The notes beneath the pieces were generated by a model. That model was not told the origin of the DNA, did no database searches, and saw only the letters and a list, made by a program, of their open reading frames with translations. 64,000 nt of DNA from an uncultured Halomonas sp. (GTDB lineage Bacteria > Pseudomonadota > Gammaproteobacteria > Pseudomonadales > Halomonadaceae): positions 335,936-399,935 of the forward strand of contig NZ_CANMVL010000002.1 of assembly GCF_947501415.1 (NCBI RefSeq), read 5' to 3'. Positions 44,253 through 54,328 of the stretch are shown in pieces. The translations under genes and the position numbers were made by a program. Position 1 is the first letter of the stretch. Each line of letters starts with the position of its first letter.

Positions 44253-45584
44253 ATGACCTCGCCGCTACCCCAGGAGTTGATCCGCGCCAAGCGTGACGGC
44301 CATGTCCTGGACACCGCTGCGATCGGTGAGCTGGTCAACGGCGTCGCCGACGGCCGGCTCTCCGATGCCCAGGTCGGTGCGCTGGCCATGGCGATCTACC
44401 TCAACGGCATGAACGAGGCCGAGACGGTGGCGCTGACCACCGCCATCCGCGACTCCGGCCTCACCCTGGCCTGGGACGACCTGCCCGGCCCGGTGCTCGA
44501 CAAGCACTCCACCGGTGGCGTGGGCGATCTGGTCTCGCTGGTCCTGGGGCCATGGGTCGCCGCCTGTGGGGGGCACGTACCGATGATTTCCGGCCGCGGC
44601 CTGGGCCACACCGGCGGCACCCTGGACAAGCTCGAGGCGATCCCGGGCTACGATGTCACCCCGGACACCGCCACCTTCCGCCGGCTGGTGCGTGAGGTCG
44701 GCGTGGCCATCGTCGGTCAGAGCGGCGAGCTGGCCCCGGCGGACAAACGCCTCTACGCCATCCGTGACGTCACCGCCACGGTGGAGTCGTTGCCGCTGAT
44801 CGTTTCCTCGATCCTCGGCAAGAAGCTCGCCTGCGGGCTCGACGCCCTGGTGATGGACGTCAAGAGCGGCAGCGGCGCCTTTATGCCCACCCATGCCGCC
44901 TCCCTGGAACTGGCCGCCTCGATCGCCAATGTCGCGACCCGCGCCGGCACGCCGACCACCGCACTGGTCACCGACATGAGCCAGCCGCTGGCCCCCTGCG
45001 CCGGCAATGCCCTGGAAGTGCACGAAGCGATCCGTGCGCTGACCGGCGAGCGGCACGACAGCCGCCTGATGACGGTGACGCGTCGCCTGGCCCGTGAATT
45101 GCTGATCGCCGGTCGCCTGGCCGACACCCCGGCCGCCGCCGAGGCCCGCCTCGAAGCCGCGCTGGCCTCGGGCGAGGCCGCCGACCGCTTCGCCCGCATG
45201 GTGGCAGGCCTGGGCGGCCCTGGTGACCTGCTCGACCACCCCGAACGACACCTGCCCCGAGCGCCGGTCACCCTGGCGGTGCCGGCCGAGCGCGCCGGCG
45301 TCGTCCAGCGCCTGGATACCCGGGCCCTGGGGCTTTCGGTGGTCGAGCTGGGCGGCGGACGCCGCACCCCCGGCGCCGCCATCGACCCGGCAGTCGGCCT
45401 GAGCGAGGTGGCCGCCATCGGCGAGGCGGTCGACGCCGAGCGTCCACTGGCGCTTGTCCACGCCGCCAGCCATGACGCCGCCGAGCGCGCCGCGGCCCGG
45501 GTGCGTGCGGCCATTGCCGTGGATGACGCCGCCGCCACGGCCCCGCCGCCGATCCATCAACGACTCCCGGGAGAGACCCCATGA
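44253..45584 (+). CDS. deoA: Thymidine phosphorylase
   Basis: A protein of about 443 residues. The glycosyltransferase-family block [38 protein letters not shown] and [11 protein letters not shown] carry the phosphate- and pyrimidine-binding residues. It splits thymidine and other pyrimidine deoxynucleosides with phosphate. The start at [10 protein letters not shown] follows the deoC stop by one base and has AGGAGCGG upstream. It overlaps deoB by four bases. Confidence 0.95.
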   Translation: MTSPLPQELIRAKRDGHVLDTAAIGELVNGVADGRLSDAQVGALAMAIYLNGMNEAETVALTTAIRDSGLTLAWDDLPGPVLDKHSTGGVGDLVSLVLGPWVAACGGHVPMISGRGLGHTGGTLDKLEAIPGYDVTPDTATFRRLVREVGVAIVGQSGELAPADKRLYAIRDVTATVESLPLIVSSILGKKLACGLDALVMDVKSGSGAFMPTHAASLELAASIANVATRAGTPTTALVTDMSQPLAPCAGNALEVHEAIRALTGERHDSRLMTVTRRLARELLIAGRLADTPAAAEARLEAALASGEAADRFARMVAGLGGPGDLLDHPERHLPRAPVTLAVPAERAGVVQRLDTRALGLSVVELGGGRRTPGAAIDPAVGLSEVAAIGEAVDAERPLALVHAASHDAAERAAARVRAAIAVDDAAATAPPPIHQRLPGETP

Positions 45585-46888
45585 CTCACGTCAAATATCG
45601 CCGCGCCATCGTGCTAGTCCTCGACTCCTTCGGCATCGGCGCCGGCCCCGATGCGGAGCAGTTTGGCGATGCAGGCGCCGACACCCTGGGCCATATCGCC
45701 GCCGCCTGTGCCCGCGGCGAGTGCGAGCCTACCCAGGGCGCCACGGCGGGCCCGGAGGCGGCGCGAAGCGGACCGCTGTCGCTGCCGAACCTGGCGAGCC
45801 TGGGGCTATTCCACGCCCATCATGCCGCCACCGGCGCCTGGGCCGACGGGGTGACGCCGCCCAGCGACGTGATCGGCGCCTGGGGGCATGCCGCCGAGAT
45901 CTCTTCGGGCAAGGACACTCCCTCCGGCCACTGGGAGCTTGCCGGCGTGCCGGTACGCTTCGACTGGGGCTATTTCCTCGAACGCGACAACAGCTTTCCC
46001 GAGGCGCTGCTGGAGGCGCTGGTCCGCGACGCCAACCTGCCCGGCGTGCTGGGCGACTGCCACGCCTCGGGCACCGACATCATCGCCCGCCTGGGCGCGG
46101 AGCATCTGACGAGCGGCAAGCCGATCGTCTATACCTCGGCCGATTCGGTATTTCAGATCGCCGCCCACGAAGAGACGTTCGGCCTCGAGCGACTCTACGA
46201 CCTGTGCGAGACGGCCCGGCGCCTGCTCGAGCCCTACAACATCGGCCGGGTCATCGCCCGCCCCTTCACGGGCGACGCAGCGACCGGCTTTGCGCGCACC
46301 GGCAATCGGCGTGACTACAGCATCGAGCCGCCATCCCCCACGGTGCTGCAGACGCTTCACGACGCCGGCGGGGAGGTGATCGCCATCGGCAAGATCGCCG
46401 ATATCTACGCCCACTGCGGCATCTCGCGCACCCTCAAGGCCAGCGGCCATGAGGCCCTGATGGACGCCACCCTGGCGGCCCTCGATGACTCGGGCGACGA
46501 GCCGGTCGGCACCCTGGTGATGACCAATTTCGTCGACTTCGACACCCTCTACGGTCACCGCCGCGACGTCGCCGGCTACGCCGCGGCACTGGAGGCCTTC
46601 GACGCCCGGTTGCCCGAGCTGCTGGCCAGGCTCAAGCAGGACGACCTGCTGATCCTCACCGCCGACCATGGCTGCGACCCGACCTGGCGCGGCACCGAGC
46701 ATACGCGCGAGCAGGTGCCGGTGCTGGCCCTGGGCGGCGGCCTGGTACCCGGCCCCCTGGGGGCCCGTGACAGTTTCGCCGACATCGGCCAGAGCCTGGC
46801 CACCTGGCTCGGCTTGCCGGCCATGGATGACGGCACCAGTTTCCTTCCTTCCTGTTCTTCAGGCTCCAACGCTCAAGGAGAGTGCTGA
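45581..46888 (+). CDS. deoB: Phosphopentomutase
   Basis: A 435-residue metal-dependent mutase that interconverts ribose-1-phosphate and ribose-5-phosphate, and the deoxy forms. The opening [20 protein letters not shown] with metal-binding Asp, [15 protein letters not shown] and the [19 protein letters not shown] block with metal-binding His are intact. The ATGA overlap with deoA and the TGATG overlap with deoD show tight translational coupling. Confidence 0.95.
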   Translation: MTHVKYRRAIVLVLDSFGIGAGPDAEQFGDAGADTLGHIAAACARGECEPTQGATAGPEAARSGPLSLPNLASLGLFHAHHAATGAWADGVTPPSDVIGAWGHAAEISSGKDTPSGHWELAGVPVRFDWGYFLERDNSFPEALLEALVRDANLPGVLGDCHASGTDIIARLGAEHLTSGKPIVYTSADSVFQIAAHEETFGLERLYDLCETARRLLEPYNIGRVIARPFTGDAATGFARTGNRRDYSIEPPSPTVLQTLHDAGGEVIAIGKIADIYAHCGISRTLKASGHEALMDATLAALDDSGDEPVGTLVMTNFVDFDTLYGHRRDVAGYAAALEAFDARLPELLARLKQDDLLILTADHGCDPTWRGTEHTREQVPVLALGGGLVPGPLGARDSFADIGQSLATWLGLPAMDDGTSFLPSCSSGSNAQGEC

Positions 46889-47628
46889 TGGCAACCCCGC
46901 ATATCGACGCCGCCCCGGGCGACTTCGCCGACATCGTGCTGATGCCCGGCGACCCGCTGCGCGCCCAGTACATCGCCGAGACCTACCTGACCGACGTCAG
47001 GCAGGTCAACCGCGTGCGCAACATGGCCGGCTACACCGGCACGCATCGCGGCCGCAGGGTCTCGGTCATGGGCCACGGCATGGGCATTCCATCGGTGTCG
47101 ATCTACGCCAAGGAGCTGATCACCGAGTACGGCGTGACGCGACTGATCCGGGTCGGCTCCTGTGGCGCGGTGCGCGATGATGTGGCGCTGCGCGATGTGG
47201 TGATTGGCCTGGGGGCCTCTACCGACTCGGGCGTCAACCGTGCGCGCTTCGCCGGCATGGACTTCGCCGCCACCGCCGATTTCGCCCTGAGCCGAGCCCT
47301 GGTCGATGCCGCCGACAAGCTGGGCGTGTCCACCCGCGTCGGCAATCTGTTCTCGGCCGATCTCTTCTACGATCCGCGCCCTGACACCGCCGAGCTGCTG
47401 CGTCGCTACGGGGTCGTCGGCGTGGAGATGGAGGCCGCCGGCCTCTATGGGGTGGCCGCCGAATTCGGTGCCCGCGCGGCCACCATCTGCACGGTCTCGG
47501 ACCATATCCTCAAGGGCGACTCGCTGGACAGCAGCGCCCGCGAGCGCAGCTTCGACGACATGATGCGGGTGGCGCTGGATGCCGTGCTGCTCGACGACCA
47601 CCAAGACAGTAGCGAGGCCGACGCATGA
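46888..47628 (+). CDS. deoD: Purine nucleoside phosphorylase, DeoD type
   Basis: A protein of 246 residues of the trimeric/hexameric PNP family that splits purine nucleosides with phosphate. The phosphate-binding [18 protein letters not shown], the base-binding [18 protein letters not shown] and SDHILKGDS blocks are present. The ATG overlaps the deoB stop (TGATG) and has AAGGAG at a good distance. It overlaps cdd by four bases. Confidence 0.95.
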   Translation: MATPHIDAAPGDFADIVLMPGDPLRAQYIAETYLTDVRQVNRVRNMAGYTGTHRGRRVSVMGHGMGIPSVSIYAKELITEYGVTRLIRVGSCGAVRDDVALRDVVIGLGASTDSGVNRARFAGMDFAATADFALSRALVDAADKLGVSTRVGNLFSADLFYDPRPDTAELLRRYGVVGVEMEAAGLYGVAAEFGARAATICTVSDHILKGDSLDSSARERSFDDMMRVALDAVLLDDHQDSSEADA

Positions 47629-48029
47629 ACACGCTGGATCCAGGCCTGATCGAGACGCTGGTAGCGGTACGCAACCGCGCCTACGCTCCCTACTCGCGGC
47701 ATCCGGTGGGTGCCGTGGTGGTCAGCGAAAGCGGTAGCCGCTACGCCGGGGCCAACGTCGAGGTGGCTCACTACAAGGGGCTGTGCGCCGAGGCCTCCGC
47801 CATCGCCGCCATGGCCAGCGCCGGCGAGCGGCGCCTGCACGAGGTCTACGTGATGGGCCCCGGTCAGCAGCTGTGCACGCCCTGTGGTGACTGTCGCCAG
47901 CGCATCCGCGAGTTCGCCGACGAGAACACCCGTATCCGTGTGGTGGACGCCGAGGGCAACCTGCTCAAGCAATACACCATGGCCGAACTGCTGCCCGATG
48001 CCTTCGGGCCCGAGAACCTGGGAAGTTGA
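47625..48029 (+). CDS. cdd: Cytidine deaminase
   Basis: A 134-residue zinc deaminase that turns (deoxy)cytidine to (deoxy)uridine. The zinc ligands and acid are C54 and E56 in [11 protein letters not shown], and C87 and C90 in CTPCGDCRQ, as in the tetrameric Cdd family. It is the last gene of the operon and shares an ATGA overlap with deoD. Uridine phosphorylase and a uracil exit are not present here. Confidence 0.95.
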   Translation: MNTLDPGLIETLVAVRNRAYAPYSRHPVGAVVVSESGSRYAGANVEVAHYKGLCAEASAIAAMASAGERRLHEVYVMGPGQQLCTPCGDCRQRIREFADENTRIRVVDAEGNLLKQYTMAELLPDAFGPENLGS

Positions 48030-48086
48030 GAGCCTGAACACCTGAGCGTCGAGGCGCGGCACCACCAGAGGCAGCCGCCCCTTGCC

Positions 48087-49610
48087 TCAACCGGCGTCGG
48101 CCCCCTCCTCATGCCCCGGCCCCTCGGCGTGGACCCGCTCCACATCGACGATGCGCGAGCGGCTCATGACGATCTTCCAGCGCTGCAGGGTGGCGGGGCC
48201 ACTGCCCTGGGTTTCGCGAATCACCAGGTTGAGGAGGTGGCGCTTTTCCACCTCCTCACGCACGACCTGGTCCCCCTCCCCCAGCCGGTAGACACGGCGA
48301 CTGCTCTTGTCCATCAGCCGGGCGATCGGTGACAGATCGAGTGTCAGGCTCTCGCGGGTGTGGTCGTAGCCGCTCAGGAAGCGGGTCGGCGACATCCGCG
48401 AGCTGGAGCGATAGTGCAGCACCACCTCCTCGCGCTGTGCCACGCTGCGCTTGCGCACACGCTTGATCTCATCGTCGAGACGGTTGAAACGCTTGTAGTC
48501 GAACCACTCCAGCTGGCGCCCCACCACCTGGTCGCGGGTCGGATCCAGGTATTGGCGACGCCACTTGGGTCGCCCACGACGCAGCAGCCGCCACAGGGTA
48601 TTGCGCAGGTCATCCTTGAACACCTCACGCAGGGCGTAGATGCCGGCCATGGCCAGCACGAAGAGCGCAGTGAGGTCGGCCAGCACGGTGCGAATCTCGA
48701 GCAGCCCGAGGGAGACGAATACCATCACCACCGCGGTGGCCATCGCCTTTACCGCCTTCTGCTCGGCACCGCCAAGCTCCTGGTTCTTCTGCTTGAGTGT
48801 CACCGGGTGCTCGATCAGCCGACGCAGCAGACGCATCTTGTTGGACATCCGCGTCGGATCGCGGGTCACCCGGGCGGAGTTGTACTCTCGCTCGCGGCGG
48901 TAGGCATCCTCGGCTCGACTGATCTCCGCCAGCCGTGCGCGTATCGGGCGAAAGCGTGACCCCCGGGGCAGGCCGGCAAGCAGTGCCAGCAGGCGCTGCT
49001 CGGTAAACCAGGAGAGGTAGTTGTCGATGGTGGCGAAATAGCGGTGCAGGCTTTCGTCACTGGGTTCCTGACGCCGCAAGCGGCTGAGAATACTGACCGC
49101 CAGATCGACATGCTCGGCCAGCCTGTGCTCCAGCTCCGACATCTGCTCACTTTCCGACGCCTTCTGCGGCTGAGAACGCGGCTCGGAGGCGCGTCTATCG
49201 ACGCCCCTGGTCTGGGCGTCCCCCTCTTCCTCCCTTTCCCTCTCGGCCTTTTCCACCTTCTCGTCCTTCCTGGCGCGCCGCACATCATCGATCAGCGGCT
49301 GAATCGCGCTCTCCATGGCCACCACATACTGATAGGCATAGAGGCTCAGGCTGAGGCGATAGTGCTCGGCATCGAGCTTGCCGCGCTCGGCCAGACGACT
49401 GAGTACCAGCGGTAGACGGTAGCGGTCGCTGAAGTAGGTGCGCTTCACATAGATGGAGCCGTGATAGAAGTCCTCTTCGGGAACCACCTGACCGGTCAGG
49501 CCCAGCTCCCCCGGCACGAACAGAAAGAGATCGAGCCGGTGCGAGGTCTCCTCCTGCAGTACGCGGGAAACCTTGAGATGGAGACTGTCCTGACGTTCGA
49601 CCTGAATCAT
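48087..49610 (-). CDS. Unknown two-TM protein with charged middle
   Basis: A 507-residue protein not matched to a known family. Residues 1-105 are soluble, about 110-175 are strongly charged (DEKVEKAEREREEEG and SEPRSQPQKASESEQ) and likely disordered or coiled. Two hydrophobic helices lie at about 289-308 (AMATAVVMVFVSLGLLEIRT) and 312-330 (DLTALFVLAMAGIYALRE). A basic stretch RRGRPKWRRQYL and a charged C-terminal domain with EEVVLHYRSSSRMSP follow. It begins 26 bp after the MscS-type gene on the same strand, so the two probably form an operon. A function in membrane stress is plausible but unproven. Confidence 0.6.
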   Translation of the reverse strand: MIQVERQDSLHLKVSRVLQEETSHRLDLFLFVPGELGLTGQVVPEEDFYHGSIYVKRTYFSDRYRLPLVLSRLAERGKLDAEHYRLSLSLYAYQYVVAMESAIQPLIDDVRRARKDEKVEKAEREREEEGDAQTRGVDRRASEPRSQPQKASESEQMSELEHRLAEHVDLAVSILSRLRRQEPSDESLHRYFATIDNYLSWFTEQRLLALLAGLPRGSRFRPIRARLAEISRAEDAYRREREYNSARVTRDPTRMSNKMRLLRRLIEHPVTLKQKNQELGGAEQKAVKAMATAVVMVFVSLGLLEIRTVLADLTALFVLAMAGIYALREVFKDDLRNTLWRLLRRGRPKWRRQYLDPTRDQVVGRQLEWFDYKRFNRLDDEIKRVRKRSVAQREEVVLHYRSSSRMSPTRFLSGYDHTRESLTLDLSPIARLMDKSSRRVYRLGEGDQVVREEVEKRHLLNLVIRETQGSGPATLQRWKIVMSRSRIVDVERVHAEGPGHEEGADAG

Positions 49611-49635
49611 GGGCGACTCACTCTAGGCTGGGCAA

Positions 49636-51990
49636 CTAGCCCGGATCGGGCGAGCCGCCACTGCTGCTCGTCTGGTGGTGGGGGTCGGCGACACCGGCAC
49701 GCCCCGGGGCGCGGCCGGACGCATCGCGCTCACTGGCCTGGTCGTCGCCGTACTCGCTGGCGCCATCCAGGCGGCCACCACCTTGCCCCTCCATGCTGAC
49801 GCTGAGCCGTGGCACGCCGAGGTCGACACCCTGGGCTTCCATGCGCTGCTTGAGCAGCAGGTTGAAGGCGCGGGAGACGTCCCACTGCATTTCGGGAGCG
49901 GTACGGAAGCGCATCCGCAGGATCGGGCAACCATCCTCGAAGGCGTGGATCCCCTGCATCTCCAGCGGCGACCAGATGTAGTGACGCATCATCGGGTCCT
50001 GACGCAGCGTCTGGGCGGTCTCCTGCATCAGGGTGATGGCATCGTCGATCGGCATCTCGTAGGGGATGCGAATCTTCATCAGCGCGATACCGAACTGCCG
50101 CGACATGTTATGGATCGACTCGATACGGCTGAAGGTGATGATATGCACGATGCCGTCGAGATCGCGCAGGCGCACGGTGCGCAGCGTCAGCCCCTCCACC
50201 GTGCCCATATGACCGTTGATCCTGACGAAGTCATCCACGGCCAGGGAGTCCTCGATCAGGATGAAGATGCCGGTGATCAGATCCTGCACCAGCGTCTGGG
50301 CGCCGAAACCGAGCGCCAGACCGATCACACCGGCACCGGCCAGCAGGGGCGTGACGTTGACCCCCAGATTGGCCAGCCCGACGATGGCGGCGATGATCAC
50401 GATGGTGGTGAAGATGACGTTGCGGATCATCGGCGTAATGGTCTGGGCGCGGGCCTGATTGACGCGCCGCCCACGGGAGCGCACCGAACTGGTCAGAGCA
50501 CGCTGGATGGCGGTATCGGCGAAGATCCACGCCAGCCAGGCCAGCAGCAGGGTCAGGGCGATGGCCATCAGCGCCTGACCGATACGGGCACTGGCGACCC
50601 CCTCGCTACCAACGCCCAGCAGCGAGCCACCCCACACCTGCAGGAACAGCTCGGCGAAGGCGACCCAGGCCGCAACATGGCCCAGTACATAACCGAAGCG
50701 TTCGAGACGCACGCGATACTGGCTGACGCGACGCCGGCGCTGACGCCGCTTGCGACGTTCGCCATGGCGGCGCACCAGGCCGGTGACCACCAGCGCCAGC
50801 ACCAGCAGTGCCGCCGAGATGATGGAGCGCGCCAGGGCAGTGCCCACGTCGCCCCCGGTCACGAAGATCGCGACCAGCGAGCCGCCCACCAGCAGCAGTG
50901 CGGGCACGTGCCACAGGCTGCCCAGCACCTGCACGATACTGGCACTGGCACCGGGCTCGCGGCGCTCACGCCAGGGCCGATTGCGGATGATATGTTCGAT
51001 GGGCCGCTTGAACATGAAGATGAACCGCACGCTGAGCAGCGCCGCCAGCATATTGGCCAGCACCGAGAGCAGGCCGGCCAGCTCGGCACCGAGCAGCAGG
51101 GTGAGGCGCCCGGAGTTGAAGGCATCTCCCAGCGCCACCAGGGCACCGATCACGAACAGCGGGCGCAGGCCATGGTTCTGCACCAGTTGCACCGCCACGA
51201 AGCGATGTCCGCGAGTGAATTCCGATATAAAGGTTTCCACCACCACCGACAGGGTGCGACCACACAACGCGACATAGGCCACCACCAGTGCCAGCACGCG
51301 TCCGCTACTGGGCGGCACCAGCTGGCCAACCCCCAACACCAGCACGAAGGCCAGGCCCCAGGGCAGCATGCGGCGCAGGAAGTGCACACTGAGCAGCCAG
51401 GCACGCGGCTCTCGGGGCAGATCCAGGGGCCAGCCACGACGCCTGGCCAGCAGGCGCCCGAGGGCGATCAGGATCACCAGCAGTCCGCCCCAGATCATCA
51501 GCAGCACCATGGCTTCGATCGCGAAGCGAATCAGGTCGGCGTTACCGGTCTCGGCCACCAGGGCGCTCAGGTCATGCCAGCCCTGGTTGAGCTGCGCCTT
51601 CCAGTGTGCCACCGGTGACGCTTCCCCCTCGGCCTGCTGTCCAAGATCGCTGATGGTCTCCGCCAGGGCCCCGAGCAGGCCCTCCCGCGGGGCGATGCCA
51701 CGCTCCTCGACCGCCTCGCCATGGACGCTCTGCAGGTCCTGCAGGCTCTCCAGCAGCTGGCCCCGCCGCTCGGCATCCTCGAGGGTGGCGATGATACGCT
51801 GCAGCGACTCCTGGAAGGCCTCAGGGTCATGCTGCTGCTGATCCTCCGCGGAGGTCACCAGGCCCGGCAGATTGACCGATTGCGCCTGAGCGGACGCCAC
51901 GGGCAGCAGCCAGGCGGCAAGAATCAGCAGGAGTCCAAGCAGTAACGCCCAGGTGGTTGCGTATCGGCCGGGGCAGCGGTATGGGTACAT
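49636..51990 (-). CDS. Large MscS-family mechanosensitive channel (YbiO-like)
   Basis: About 784 residues with a signal peptide (ATTWALLLGLLLILAAWLLP, then ASAQAQ), a periplasmic helical region, some eleven hydrophobic helices and the MscS core: LLAGAGVIGLALGFGAQTLV, LITGIFILIEDSLAVDDFVR and VEGLTLRTVRLRDLDG. The core beta domain follows the pore helix and the C-terminus is Gly/Ser-rich. Such channels open on membrane tension and release solutes on hypo-osmotic shock. GGAGGTG is before the ATG. Its position next to the unknown 507-residue gene suggests a common role. Confidence 0.85.
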   Translation of the reverse strand: MYPYRCPGRYATTWALLLGLLLILAAWLLPVASAQAQSVNLPGLVTSAEDQQQHDPEAFQESLQRIIATLEDAERRGQLLESLQDLQSVHGEAVEERGIAPREGLLGALAETISDLGQQAEGEASPVAHWKAQLNQGWHDLSALVAETGNADLIRFAIEAMVLLMIWGGLLVILIALGRLLARRRGWPLDLPREPRAWLLSVHFLRRMLPWGLAFVLVLGVGQLVPPSSGRVLALVVAYVALCGRTLSVVVETFISEFTRGHRFVAVQLVQNHGLRPLFVIGALVALGDAFNSGRLTLLLGAELAGLLSVLANMLAALLSVRFIFMFKRPIEHIIRNRPWRERREPGASASIVQVLGSLWHVPALLLVGGSLVAIFVTGGDVGTALARSIISAALLVLALVVTGLVRRHGERRKRRQRRRRVSQYRVRLERFGYVLGHVAAWVAFAELFLQVWGGSLLGVGSEGVASARIGQALMAIALTLLLAWLAWIFADTAIQRALTSSVRSRGRRVNQARAQTITPMIRNVIFTTIVIIAAIVGLANLGVNVTPLLAGAGVIGLALGFGAQTLVQDLITGIFILIEDSLAVDDFVRINGHMGTVEGLTLRTVRLRDLDGIVHIITFSRIESIHNMSRQFGIALMKIRIPYEMPIDDAITLMQETAQTLRQDPMMRHYIWSPLEMQGIHAFEDGCPILRMRFRTAPEMQWDVSRAFNLLLKQRMEAQGVDLGVPRLSVSMEGQGGGRLDGASEYGDDQASERDASGRAPGRAGVADPHHQTSSSGGSPDPG

Positions 51991-52084
51991 CACACCTCCA
52001 TGTCGATGGGTAAGCGAGGCGCCGTAGGCGGAGGTCAGTATGATACGCTCCCAGACGCTCCCATGTGACGCACAGGATGCCGCC

Positions 52085-53092
52085 ATGACGCCACTACCGC
52101 CACCCGAACCCACGACTCACGAGGGCGAAACCCGCCGCGTGGGTGTCGAGATCGAGTTTGCGGGCCTGCCACCTCAGGATACCGCCGCCGTGGTTTGCAC
52201 GCTGTTCGGCGGCGAGGTCAAGGCGCTCAGCCCCCACCGCCTCAAGGTGGAGGAGACTCGCTGGGGCACCTTCACCATCGAGCTCGACACCCAGTATGCC
52301 CATCCCGATGCGGAAGTGCTGGATGCCATGCCGAGTGGCGACAGCGAATGGGAGCGCCACCGCCACCAGATGAGGGTCGACCTGCATAGCCGTGCCCGGG
52401 AGCTGATCGGGGATGTGGTCACCGGCCTGGTGCCCACCGAGATCGTCTGTCCGCCGATTCCCTGGCATGAACTCGAACAGCTCGATGCGCTGTTCGCGGC
52501 GCTGCGTGAACATGGCGCCAAGGGAACCGACGACAGCCTGCTCTACGGCTTCGGACTGCACCTAAACCCCGAGGTCCCCAGTCTCGAAGTCGACAGCCTG
52601 CTCGACCACCTGCGCGCCTATCTGCTCACCGCCGAGTGGCTGCGTGAGCAGATCGATGTCGATATCACCCGCGAGGTCCTGCCCCACGCCAACCCCTTTC
52701 CCAAGGCCTATGCCCTCAAGATACTGGCGGCGGACTACAACCCGGATCTTGACACCCTGATCCGCGACTATCTGGCCGACAACCCGACCCGTAACCGCGA
52801 GCTCGACATGACCCCGCTGTTCGCCCACCTGCGGCCCGACTACCCCCACGAGCTGTTTCGCAACAAGCTGGTCAAGGCGCGACCCACCTTCCACTATCGG
52901 CTGCCCGACGCGCGACTCTCACAGCCCGACTGGGGCTCGGCGGTCGAGTGGAACCGCTGGCTGGAGGTGGAGAAGCTGGCCGCCGACACCGATACGCTCA
53001 GGCGCCGCGCCGCCGGCTATGTGGCCAAGCACACCCGCTCGCCGCTCACTCGGCTGTGGCTGAACCTGCGCCGCTGGGTGAAGGCCTCATGA
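52085..53092 (+). CDS. Putative amidoligase (glutamine-synthetase-like fold)
   Basis: About 335 residues of the 'putative amidoligase enzyme' family. The carboxylate-rich start is RRVGVEIEFAGL with E22 and E24, a later ELD pair is in TFTIELDTQYAHPD (E66, D68), and the GFGLHLNPEVPSL block supplies H159 and N161. These are the expected metal/ATP sites of glutamine-synthetase-like amidoligases, which make amide or peptide bonds. The start at MTPLPPPEP has AGGATG just before it. It is translationally coupled to the following GATase gene (ATGA), and is divergent from the MscS gene with about 95 bp between starts. The natural substrate is unknown. Confidence 0.8.
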   Translation: MTPLPPPEPTTHEGETRRVGVEIEFAGLPPQDTAAVVCTLFGGEVKALSPHRLKVEETRWGTFTIELDTQYAHPDAEVLDAMPSGDSEWERHRHQMRVDLHSRARELIGDVVTGLVPTEIVCPPIPWHELEQLDALFAALREHGAKGTDDSLLYGFGLHLNPEVPSLEVDSLLDHLRAYLLTAEWLREQIDVDITREVLPHANPFPKAYALKILAADYNPDLDTLIRDYLADNPTRNRELDMTPLFAHLRPDYPHELFRNKLVKARPTFHYRLPDARLSQPDWGSAVEWNRWLEVEKLAADTDTLRRRAAGYVAKHTRSPLTRLWLNLRRWVKAS

Positions 53093-53781
53093 GCAAGCGT
53101 CCACTGATCGGCATCACCACCTCGGATCGCAAGAGCCATACCGCCTGGCTCTTCGACTGGTTTGCGGTATGGCGCCACGGCGGCCGTCCTCTTCGACTAT
53201 CGCCTTCAAGGCCCTGGCCGGAATACCTCGACGGCCTGATCATCGGCGGCGGTGACGACATCCAGGCCCACCTCTATGACGCCGAGGTACAGATCGACGT
53301 GCGTGTCGACCCGCAGCGCGACGAGCTGGAGCTGGAGCTGCTCGAGACCTTTATCCCCCGGGGCACGCCGGTGCTCGGCATCTGCCGTGGCGCCCAGCTG
53401 ATCAACGTTTACCTGGGCGGCACCCTGGACCCGGATATCTACACCACTCACGAGGGGCTCAAGCGGCGCCGCACCGTGCTGCCACGCAAGACCGTGGATA
53501 TCGTGGGGGACAGCCAGCTGCATCGCGTCCTGGGGGTCAGCTGGTGTCGCATCAACAGCCTGCACCATCAGGCCGTCAGGCAGGCCGGGCGCGGCATCGA
53601 GATCGTCGCCCGGGATCGCGATGGCCTGGTGCAGGGCATCGAGTCTCGCGATCACGACTTCCTGATCGGCGTGCAGTGGCATCCCGAGTGGCTGATCTTC
53701 AACCGCCCCCAGCAGCGTCTGATCCGCGCCCTGGCGAAGGCGGCAATGCGCAGCCGCCGTGAGGCAGAGTCCCCCGCCTGA
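53089..53781 (+). CDS. Class I glutamine amidotransferase-like hydrolase (peptidase C26 type)
   Basis: About 230 residues. The nucleophile is C99 in VLGICRGAQLINVYLGG, and the His-Glu pair is H198 and E200 in GVQWHPEWLI, so the full C-H-E triad of class I GATases is present. The family includes gamma-glutamyl-GABA and gamma-glutamyl hydrolases as well as GATase subunits. The overlap of its ATG with the amidoligase stop (ATGA) implies a joint role, such as hydrolysing what the amidoligase makes or supplying nitrogen. No separate promoter is seen. Confidence 0.85.
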   Translation: MSKRPLIGITTSDRKSHTAWLFDWFAVWRHGGRPLRLSPSRPWPEYLDGLIIGGGDDIQAHLYDAEVQIDVRVDPQRDELELELLETFIPRGTPVLGICRGAQLINVYLGGTLDPDIYTTHEGLKRRRTVLPRKTVDIVGDSQLHRVLGVSWCRINSLHHQAVRQAGRGIEIVARDRDGLVQGIESRDHDFLIGVQWHPEWLIFNRPQQRLIRALAKAAMRSRREAESPA

Positions 53782-53902
53782 GGCAGCGGCGACTTGGTGG
53801 CCACAATAACAACGTCGGGACCGCCATTCGGCTGCCCCGGCGTGATAGGTACCGCCCCAAGCGGTAACCATGTTTCGCAGAAGGTTCCGGAGAGGCGCTC
53901 CG

Positions 53903-54328
53903 TCACTCTTTCAGTGTCGCCTCGAGGGTGATCCTGGCGGTCAGCAGCTTGGAGATCGGGCAGTTTTCCTTGGCACCGTTGGCCGCCTCCTCGAAGGCCG
54001 CCTGATCGGCACCCGGCACGCGGCCCACGGTGGTCAGGTGGACATCGGTAACCGTCAGGCTGTCCGGGTCCAGGGTCACCTTGGCCTGGGTGTCGATGCT
54101 GTCGGCGGTATAGCCCGCCTCACCCAGCACCAGCGACAGCGCCATGGAGAAGCAGCCCGCATGGGCGGCCCCGATCAACTCCTCGGGATTGGTGCCCTCG
54201 GCGCCCTCGAAGCGGCGGCGAAAGTCATAGGGCGTCTCCTTGAGTGCGCCGCTACCGGTGGAGAGCGAGCCGCCTCCCTCCTTCAGGCTACCCTTCCACT
54301 GTGCACTTGCGGTGTTCTCGATGCTCAT
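53903..54328 (-). CDS. osmC: OsmC/Ohr-family peroxidase
   Basis: A 141-residue protein of the OsmC family. The two redox cysteines are C59 in AAHAGCFSMALS and C123 in ENCPISKLLTA, as required to reduce organic hydroperoxides. In E. coli osmC is induced by osmotic stress. The convergent arrangement with the GATase gene leaves about 120 bp. The start of the gene is followed by a region shared with the solute-binding protein promoter. The Ohr-type alternative cannot be excluded. Confidence 0.9.
   Translation of the reverse strand: MSIENTASAQWKGSLKEGGGSLSTGSGALKETPYDFRRRFEGAEGTNPEELIGAAHAGCFSMALSLVLGEAGYTADSIDTQAKVTLDPDSLTVTDVHLTTVGRVPGADQAAFEEAANGAKENCPISKLLTARITLEATLKE

Noticed and set aside
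44265..45560. A long open frame on the minus strand across deoA
   Set aside because: It mirrors deoA, which has the full thymidine phosphorylase motifs and operon overlaps; the antisense frame has no family signature or ribosome-binding site.
49675..51618. A 647-codon open frame on the plus strand across the MscS gene
   Set aside because: It is antisense to a clear MscS channel and translates into His/Gln-rich low-complexity sequence.
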